64,000 nt of DNA. It comes from Streptomyces ochraceiscleroticus (lineage in GTDB: Bacteria; Actinomycetota; Actinomycetes; Streptomycetales; Streptomycetaceae). The notes beneath the pieces were generated by a model. It was given only the letters and a program-made list of their open reading frames with translations, was not told where the DNA came from and ran no database searches. A program made the position numbers and the translations under genes. Shown piece after piece: positions 58,744 through 64,000 of the stretch. Every line of letters begins with the position of its first letter. The stretch's first letter is position 1. The stretch covers positions 16,991 through 80,990 of the forward strand of contig NZ_JOAX01000033.1 of NCBI RefSeq assembly GCF_000720485.1, in the 5' to 3' direction.

Positions 58744-60264
58744 TCACACCTGATCGTCGAGTTGCAACGCGAACCAGAGCTCACTGCGCGTCGCGGGGTC
58801 GTCGATGTCGCACTCCAACGCCTCGGCCACCTTCGTCATGCGGTAGCGCAGAGTGTGGCGGTGGATTCCCAGTGCCGACGCCGACGCGTCGACCTGGCCG
58901 TTGTGGGCGAGGAACGTCCACAACGTATGCCGCAGGTCGATCTTGGACTTGCCGTTGCCGCTGTCCGTCAGAGGCTGCAGCAGCGTCTCCGCCCAGGCCC
59001 GTGCCTCGGGGTTCATCAGGTGACGCATCAGGCCCATGGTCGCGACGTCCCCCGCGACCACCAGCTTTCTGTTGGCGTCGGGCGCCGCGTTGAACACCGA
59101 GTGGACCTTGCGCCAGGCGTCCGGGAGCTCGCCTCCCGGGGCCGGCTCGCTCACCGCGCCACGGGCGTAGGGAACCTGCCGCAGCAACGACTCCAAGGTC
59201 CGGATGTCGCCCTCCGCCTGCGGCAGGAGGACGACCACACGCCCCTTGTCCCACACCGCCACCAACGCACCCAGGCTCAGCAAAGCGTGATCGTTCTCCG
59301 CGCACTCGAGCAGTTCGAGCTCGTGACGGACGGGGACGCCCAGCAGAGCAACCCGGAGCCGGCCCTCGGGCCAGCCCGTCTCGAGTACCGTACTGATCGA
59401 TTCCGCCAGGGCCGGCTCGCCCTCGATGGCGATCTTCACGACGGCAAGCCGATGCTGGCGGGCCAGGTGCAGTGCTCCTCCCCGGCCCTGCAGGTCGGCG
59501 CACAACAGCGACACGGCAGTGATGATGATCGCCTGGTCGGAGGCGGTGAAGCTCAGCGAACGGCCGACGGCGAGGAAGCCCCGGACGCGTCCGCCGACCG
59601 CAAGCGGCATGAGGATCACCGAGTCACCCCCCACCGTCATCGACAGGCTCCGTCCCGTGTCACCGTCACGAAGCCGCGCGAGGTCGATCCGCACCCGGGG
59701 CAGATGCATGCGTCCGACGGCGGTGCCGGCACGGAGGTCACCCTCCTGATCGAGCACCAGCACCCAACAACGCAACGCCTTGGCCAATCGGCTGACGATC
59801 GCGCGGGCCACACTGGGCGAGAGGGCAGCCCTCGCCAGGTCACGCTGTGCGGCGACGGCGAAGGTCAGAGCCCGCTGCTGCTCGTCGACGAGGCAGTTTC
59901 CGACATACCGGCTGATGTCCGCGAACGCCGCGTCCTCGGAAACCGAGAGCAGTGGCAACGACGCCTGGTGCGCGGCCTCCGCGAGGTCGTCCGGCACCGC
60001 CGGGTACTGACCGCTCAGGCCGAAACCGAGCGCCACGGCTCCCGCTTCGACCAGCCGGGACACATAGCGGCGGTGTTCGGACGCGTCGGGGGAGAGCCGC
60101 GAACCGGTGGTAAGGACGAACTCGCCGCCCTCCAGAAACACCGAGGGGTCGGGGTGCTCGCTGACCAGCGCCCACTTCACCCCGCGGTGGAGGTGTTCGG
60201 CGCCCGTTCGGACGGAGAGGCCGAGTTCACGCTTGTTGACCAGCGCCTGCAGAGTAAGGCTCAT
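58744..60264 (-). CDS. PucR-family transcriptional regulator
   Basis: 506 residues from the ATG at 60264 (GTG at 60270 possible); GGGAG is 5 bases upstream. N-terminal PucR sensor domain (ALVSEHPDPSVFLEGGEFVLTTG in pattern), GAF-like middle and a C-terminal PucR-type HTH (LRHTLWTFLAHNGQVDASASA, then LGIHRHTLRYRMTKVAEAL). Family members control purine, amino acid and lactam catabolism and respond to metabolites. It is divergent from a second carboxyltransferase pair and convergent with the SRPBCC gene, so it is the likely local regulator. Confidence 0.92.
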   Translation of the reverse strand: MSLTLQALVNKRELGLSVRTGAEHLHRGVKWALVSEHPDPSVFLEGGEFVLTTGSRLSPDASEHRRYVSRLVEAGAVALGFGLSGQYPAVPDDLAEAAHQASLPLLSVSEDAAFADISRYVGNCLVDEQQRALTFAVAAQRDLARAALSPSVARAIVSRLAKALRCWVLVLDQEGDLRAGTAVGRMHLPRVRIDLARLRDGDTGRSLSMTVGGDSVILMPLAVGGRVRGFLAVGRSLSFTASDQAIIITAVSLLCADLQGRGGALHLARQHRLAVVKIAIEGEPALAESISTVLETGWPEGRLRVALLGVPVRHELELLECAENDHALLSLGALVAVWDKGRVVVLLPQAEGDIRTLESLLRQVPYARGAVSEPAPGGELPDAWRKVHSVFNAAPDANRKLVVAGDVATMGLMRHLMNPEARAWAETLLQPLTDSGNGKSKIDLRHTLWTFLAHNGQVDASASALGIHRHTLRYRMTKVAEALECDIDDPATRSELWFALQLDDQV

Positions 60265-60428
60265 CTGCACTCCCGAAGTTCACGGAGGACCCGAGCGAGG
60301 TTGCGGAGGCCCGAGTAGTTTCGGCCATGTCCATGTATGGTGCTGGAACTTAACATCGAAGCCGGAACCGCCACAGCCCCGAGACCCGATCCCCCCACTC
60401 CTTGACACGCCGCTCGGAGAGAGGACCG

Positions 60429-61394
60429 ATGGCCGCGATCATTGAGCGTTCCGAACTGCCCGAAGACCGGCCGACGGTCACCTATCGGTCCGCCGGCGAC
60501 CGTTATGTGCTCGTCGAGTACGGCGCCGAGGCAACGGTGGATCTGTGCGCCAACTTCTTTGTGCACGCGGTCGCCAGACGCATCGCTGCCTGCCCGATAC
60601 CCGGAGTGGCCGAAACCGCTCCCGGGCTGCGGTCCCTGCTCGTCCGTTTCTCTCCCCGGCAGACCTCTCAGTCCGCTGTCGTCGAGGCGTTGGAAGCAGT
60701 GCATCATGAGGTCCCTCCGCCGTCCTCGCTGACCGTGCCCAGCCGCCGCATCGTGCTCCCCATCGCCTTCGACGACTCGACCTCGCGGGAAGCCATCCAC
60801 CGTTACCTGATCACCGTTCGGCCCGATGCCCCGAACGTGGTGAACGGAAACAACGTGGACTACGTGGCCCGTTACAACGGTTTCGCCGACCGCGAGGCGC
60901 TGTACTCGACGATCCTGCGGACCGAGTGGTGGAACGCCTTCACCGGCTTCTATCCCGGCCTGCCCTCGCTTCTCCCGATGGATCCGCGCTGCAAAGTCGC
61001 GGCACCGAAGTACAACCCCGCGCGGACGTGGACGGCCGAAGGCGCTGTCGGTCTGGGCGGTCCCTGCATCGTCATCCATCCGCTCGAAACGCCCGGGAGC
61101 TATCAACTCCTCGGCCGTACCCTCCCGATCACCGACCTCTTCCGGAACGAACGGAGCCGGCTCCTCGATCCCGTCCTGTTCCTCTTCGGTGACCGCGTGC
61201 GGTTCGAAAGGGTCGAGGAGAGCGAGCTCATCGAACTCAGGCGCCAGGTGTTCGAGGGAACCTACGAATACCGCATCGAAGTCGGCCAGTACTCGATCGC
61301 CGAGCACCTTGCCGAGGTCTCCCGCGTCTCCGATGAAGTGCGGAGCCGTCATCTCGAGCTCACCGCCGCTATGCGCGAGGTGAAGGTACCGTGA
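60429..61394 (+). CDS. second carboxyltransferase N-terminal half, urea-carboxylase-like (PxpB homologue)
   Basis: 321 residues, ATG at 60429 after GAGAGAGGA. RRIVLPIAFDDSTSREAIHR, VRPDAPNVVNGNNVDYVARYNG and APKYNPARTWTAEGAVGLGG follow the urea carboxylase CT domain closely. The GGxTGIYP segment of KipI is replaced by CIVIHPLETPGSYQLLG. It has no BC or biotin carrier of its own nearby; it might share the operon's AccC/carrier or act on a different substrate. Stop overlaps the next GTG. Confidence 0.85.
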   Translation: MAAIIERSELPEDRPTVTYRSAGDRYVLVEYGAEATVDLCANFFVHAVARRIAACPIPGVAETAPGLRSLLVRFSPRQTSQSAVVEALEAVHHEVPPPSSLTVPSRRIVLPIAFDDSTSREAIHRYLITVRPDAPNVVNGNNVDYVARYNGFADREALYSTILRTEWWNAFTGFYPGLPSLLPMDPRCKVAAPKYNPARTWTAEGAVGLGGPCIVIHPLETPGSYQLLGRTLPITDLFRNERSRLLDPVLFLFGDRVRFERVEESELIELRRQVFEGTYEYRIEVGQYSIAEHLAEVSRVSDEVRSRHLELTAAMREVKVP

Positions 61395-62410
61395 CAAGCA
61401 CCGGACACACTGACCGGAAAACCGTGCCGGCGCTGGAGATAGTCGACCCGGGCCTGCAAACCACGGTGCAGGACTATCCTGGCCGACTCGGACTCCAGTC
61501 GCTCGGCTTCTTTCCGGCCGGACCGGCGGACCATCTCGCGTTCCGCGTGGCCAACGTTCTCGTCGGGAACCGACCGGGAGCGGCCGCGCTGGAAATCCCG
61601 CGCGGCCGGTTCCACGCTGTGGCGTTGTGCAGCGGTCTTGTCGCGGTCTGCGGAGCCAGCGGCGTCGACGTCACACTCAACGACAGGCCAGTGCCCACCT
61701 GGCAAGCGGTTCCTGTCTCCGAGGGCGACTCGTTGCGTTGCAGCGTGGCCCGCGGACCTGGTTTCCGGCTGTACCTCGCGGTCTCCGGTGGTATCGCCGT
61801 GCCCGAGGTGTTCGGTTCCATGTCCACATTCCTGGTGGGCGGAATCGGCGGGCTGGACGGGCGCGCGCTGGCACCTGCCGACGTTCTCAACGCGTATGCC
61901 GGCCGTACCGCCCGCAGGCGGGGTTACCGCCTTCCGGTCGACCTGCGGCCGCGGTACACCAGTGACTGGGAGATCGAAATCCTTCGCGGTCCGCACGCCG
62001 ATCCGGAGTTCCTCACCGAAGCCGACTACAAAGAACTCCTGAGCAATGAGTGGCGTGTTGACGTCAGCTCCGACCGCGCGGCGACACGCTTTCACCCGCA
62101 CCGGTTCCGTTGGGCCCGTGACAGCGGCGACATAGCCGGTGGTCATCCTTCCAGCGTCCTGGACGGCTGCTATCCGCTCGGCGGCATCCTGGCGTACGGC
62201 GACACCCTCACCGTCCTCGGACCGGACGGTCACGTCTCCGGCGGGTCCGCCGTCGTCGCCACGGTCGCCCACGCGAGCCTGTGGAAGATCGGGCAGCTCC
62301 GTCCCGGCCGCGACACCGTGCGACTGCGCGAGATCGATCTCGACCAGGCCGCCGGACTGGATGAGCACGCTCAGTTCATTCTCCGTCCGGAGCAGCTCGA
62401 ACCCCTGTGA
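61391..62410 (+). CDS. second carboxyltransferase C-terminal half (PxpC homologue)
   Basis: 339 residues from a GTG at 61391 that overlaps the preceding stop (GTGA). LEIVDPGLQTTVQDYPGRLG, GFFPAGPADHLAFRVANVLV and FRLYLAVSGGIAVPEVFGS mark the family; DVSSDRAATRFHPHRFRWA is the equivalent of the DRVGFRY block. Partner of the preceding subunit. Convergent overlap of 35 bp with bioF. Confidence 0.85.
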   Translation: MTSTGHTDRKTVPALEIVDPGLQTTVQDYPGRLGLQSLGFFPAGPADHLAFRVANVLVGNRPGAAALEIPRGRFHAVALCSGLVAVCGASGVDVTLNDRPVPTWQAVPVSEGDSLRCSVARGPGFRLYLAVSGGIAVPEVFGSMSTFLVGGIGGLDGRALAPADVLNAYAGRTARRRGYRLPVDLRPRYTSDWEIEILRGPHADPEFLTEADYKELLSNEWRVDVSSDRAATRFHPHRFRWARDSGDIAGGHPSSVLDGCYPLGGILAYGDTLTVLGPDGHVSGGSAVVATVAHASLWKIGQLRPGRDTVRLREIDLDQAAGLDEHAQFILRPEQLEPL

Positions 62411-63614
62411 GGGCGAGCACGGGAGGTCGCTGAGCTCGATCATCGGATGAGCGCTCGCCATCGGGCCGCCGTGCACCCGCGGGAGCCGTCCGCACGACTG
62501 CCGCAGTCGCCTGAGCCACCTGCTCGCCGGTGAGGTCGGCGCGGGCGGTCAGCCGCAGCCGGGAGATCCCGTCCGGCACGGAGGGCGGCCGGAAGCAGCC
62601 CACGTGCAGCCCGGCCGCGCGGCAGTCGGCCGCCCAGCGGAGGGCCGCCTCGGGTGAGGGCGCCTGTACGGAGACGACAGCAGCGTCGGGGCGGGCTGCG
62701 GTGAGCCCGGCCCCGGTCAGCCGGCAATACAGTTCGGCGGCGACGGTACGGGCGCGGCCCGCGCGCTGCGGCTCCCGGCGCAGCAAGCGCAGCGCTTCGA
62801 GGGCGGCTCCGGTGGCGGCGGGGGCGAGTCCGGTGTCGAAGATAAAGGTGCGGGCGGCATTGACCAGGTGGTTGATGACGCGGGCCGGGCCGAGAACGGC
62901 GCCGCCCTGACTGCCCAGGGACTTGGAGAGGGTGACGGTGGTGACCGTATCGGCATCTCCGGCCAGGCCCGCCGCGTACGGGGCACCTCGGCCGCCGTCT
63001 CCGAGGACGCCCAGGCCGTGGGCGTCGTCGATGAGCAGTGCTGCGCCGTGCCGGCGGCAGGCGGCGGCGAGGGCGGGCAGCGGGGCGGCGTCGCCGTCGA
63101 CGGAGAAGACGGAGTCGGTGACGGCCAGCGCGGGTCCGGCGTGGCCTTGCAGTGCCTTGCGCACGGCGTCGGGGTCGGCGTGCGGCACGACAGCGGTCTC
63201 GGCGCGGGAGAGGCGGCAGCCGTCGATGAGCGAGGCGTGGTTGGCGGCGTCGGAGACGATGAGGGCGCCAGGACCGGTCAGGGCGGTGACGGCGGCTAGG
63301 TTGGCGGCGTAGCCGGAGGAGAGGACGAGGGCGGCCTCGGCACCGCAGAAGTCGGCGAGCTCCGTCTCCAGCGCGGCGTGCAGCTCGGTGGATCCGGTGA
63401 CCAGCCGCGAACCTGTGGCGCCCGCGCCCCAGCGCCGGGCGGCCCGGGCGGCGGCCTCGGTGACCTCGGGGTGGCGGGCAAGGCCGAGGTAGTCATTGCC
63501 GGCGAGGTCCAGCAGCGGGGAGTCGGCGGTACGGGGCCGCAGGGTCCGCACGAGACCCGCGCGCTCTCGTGTCGCGTGGGCATCGTCGAGCCAGCTGAAA
63601 GGTTCCTGGGACAT
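62376..63614 (-). CDS. bioF: 8-amino-7-oxononanoate synthase
   Basis: 412 residues. PLP enzyme that condenses pimeloyl-ACP/CoA with alanine. PLP Lys231 in VTTVTLSKSLGSQGGAV, with LDLAGNDYLGLARHPEV, GATGSRLVTGSTELHAALE and LLIDDAHGLGVLG. The ATG at 63614 behind AGAGGA matches the family N-terminus; the longer open frame does not. The C-terminus overlaps the second PxpC gene. It is divergent from bioB, giving a typical actinobacterial biotin locus. Confidence 0.94.
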   Translation of the reverse strand: MSQEPFSWLDDAHATRERAGLVRTLRPRTADSPLLDLAGNDYLGLARHPEVTEAAARAARRWGAGATGSRLVTGSTELHAALETELADFCGAEAALVLSSGYAANLAAVTALTGPGALIVSDAANHASLIDGCRLSRAETAVVPHADPDAVRKALQGHAGPALAVTDSVFSVDGDAAPLPALAAACRRHGAALLIDDAHGLGVLGDGGRGAPYAAGLAGDADTVTTVTLSKSLGSQGGAVLGPARVINHLVNAARTFIFDTGLAPAATGAALEALRLLRREPQRAGRARTVAAELYCRLTGAGLTAARPDAAVVSVQAPSPEAALRWAADCRAAGLHVGCFRPPSVPDGISRLRLTARADLTGEQVAQATAAVVRTAPAGARRPDGERSSDDRAQRPPVLALTGVRAAPDGE

Positions 63615-63691
63615 CGTCCATCCTCTGTCGGCCGGATTCGTTCGGTGGAACGTACCGTCGAGCGGACGCGGCCCGGCTCTGCGCGGTACGC

Positions 63692-63713
63692 ACAACGGGT
63701 CCGGCGCCGTTGT
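63692..63713. promoter_or_regulatory. candidate operator between bioF and bioB
   Basis: Inverted repeat ACAACGG, 8 bases, CCGTTGT in the 149-bp divergent gap. A CGTTC/GAACG repeat also lies near 63640-63655. Either could be a biotin-responsive regulator site. Confidence 0.35.
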
Positions 63714-63763
63714 CCCACCCGTCCTATGGCCGGGGCGAGTGACGGCGGACGAGGATCTGCGCC

Positions 63764-64000
63764 ATGGACTTGCTGAACACACTGGTGGACAAGGGACTTC
63801 GGCGCGAGCTGCCGACGCGGGCCGAAGCACGCGCCGTATTGGAGACCTCCGATGACGAGCTGCTCGATGTGGTGGCCGCGGCGGGCAAGGTGCGGCGGCA
63901 CTGGTTCGGGCGGCGGGTGAAGCTGAACTACCTGGTCAACCTCAAGTCGGGCCTGTGCCCGGAGGACTGTTCCTACTGCTCCCAGCGGCTCGGCTCCAAG
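63764..64000 (+). CDS. bioB: biotin synthase, 3' end outside window
   Basis: 79 codons are visible. [20 protein letters not shown] begins it, and [20 protein letters not shown] carries the radical-SAM CxxxCxxC cluster ligands. The enzyme inserts sulphur into dethiobiotin. GAGGA lies upstream. The frame is open to the last base. Confidence 0.93.
   Translation, partial: MDLLNTLVDKGLRRELPTRAEARAVLETSDDELLDVVAAAGKVRRHWFGRRVKLNYLVNLKSGLCPEDCSYCSQRLGSK

Noticed and set aside
63692..63713. Reading this palindrome as a definite BioQ or BirA site
   Set aside because: It does not match the published half-sites I remember; kept only as a low-confidence candidate operator.
1..64000. CRISPR arrays, rRNA or tRNA genes
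   Set aside because: No spaced direct-repeat array of the right kind and no tRNA/rRNA signature such as GGTTCGAATCC was seen; the repeats present are short and imperfect.

Overview
The window reads as chromosomal DNA of a Streptomyces or very close actinomycete. It is very GC-rich with strong third-position G/C bias. Many genes use GTG or TTG starts behind purine-rich ribosome binding sites, and many neighbours overlap by 4 bp (ATGA/GTGA). It carries lineage markers: a WhiJ-type HTH/DUF397/ATPase trio, an ANTAR regulator, a SigB/SigF-type sigma factor, large ATP-binding LuxR regulators and a PAP2/diacylglycerol kinase fusion. No rRNA, tRNA or CRISPR was seen.

Layout. 1-25.4 kb is mostly chromosomal housekeeping and stress genes: a DUF5107/TPR protein cut by the window edge, an MDR reductase, two SAM methyltransferases, the PAP2-DAGK fusion, a CBS protein, a stress sigma factor with a possible SigB-type promoter, PAS/GAF and GAF-ANTAR signalling proteins, an aminotransferase-like protein without its PLP lysine, an MBL/DedA pair, the WhiJ-type trio, a holin/phosphatase membrane protein, an APC permease, aroQ, pterin dehydratase, BrkB, an ECF sigma factor followed by two Asp23-like proteins, and an aldo/keto reductase. 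25.5-27.4 kb holds a long-chain acyl-CoA ligase. 27.8-32.3 kb looks like a small accessory patch: an epoxide-hydrolase-like enzyme and TetR regulator sharing a perfect palindrome, a decayed transposase, a TetX-like monooxygenase and a DUF3291 protein. 32.4-48.1 kb is framed by two paralogous LuxR-type regulators and contains a secreted phytase and a mannan-utilisation locus (ABC importer, beta-mannosidase, LacI regulator, acetyl esterase, secreted GH5 mannanase).

48.5-58.3 kb is the most unusual part: one compact operon closed by a 17-bp-stem terminator. It starts with an acetoacetate-decarboxylase-like protein that lacks the catalytic lysine. It continues with all six subunits of a toluene-4-monooxygenase-type diiron monooxygenase (order A-B-D-E-F-C). 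Then come a LamB/YcsF (PxpA) protein, a biotin carrier, a biotin carboxylase, two carboxyltransferase halves that resemble urea carboxylase, and a 4-oxalocrotonate-tautomerase-like protein. An SRPBCC protein, a PucR regulator and a second carboxyltransferase pair follow, and biotin synthesis genes (bioF, and bioB cut by the window edge) come next. My inference is an oxygenase that hydroxylates a substrate which a bicarbonate/ATP/biotin-dependent system then processes, perhaps an N-heterocycle or lactam whose amide bond is N-carboxylated and opened. The substrate cannot be read from the sequence.
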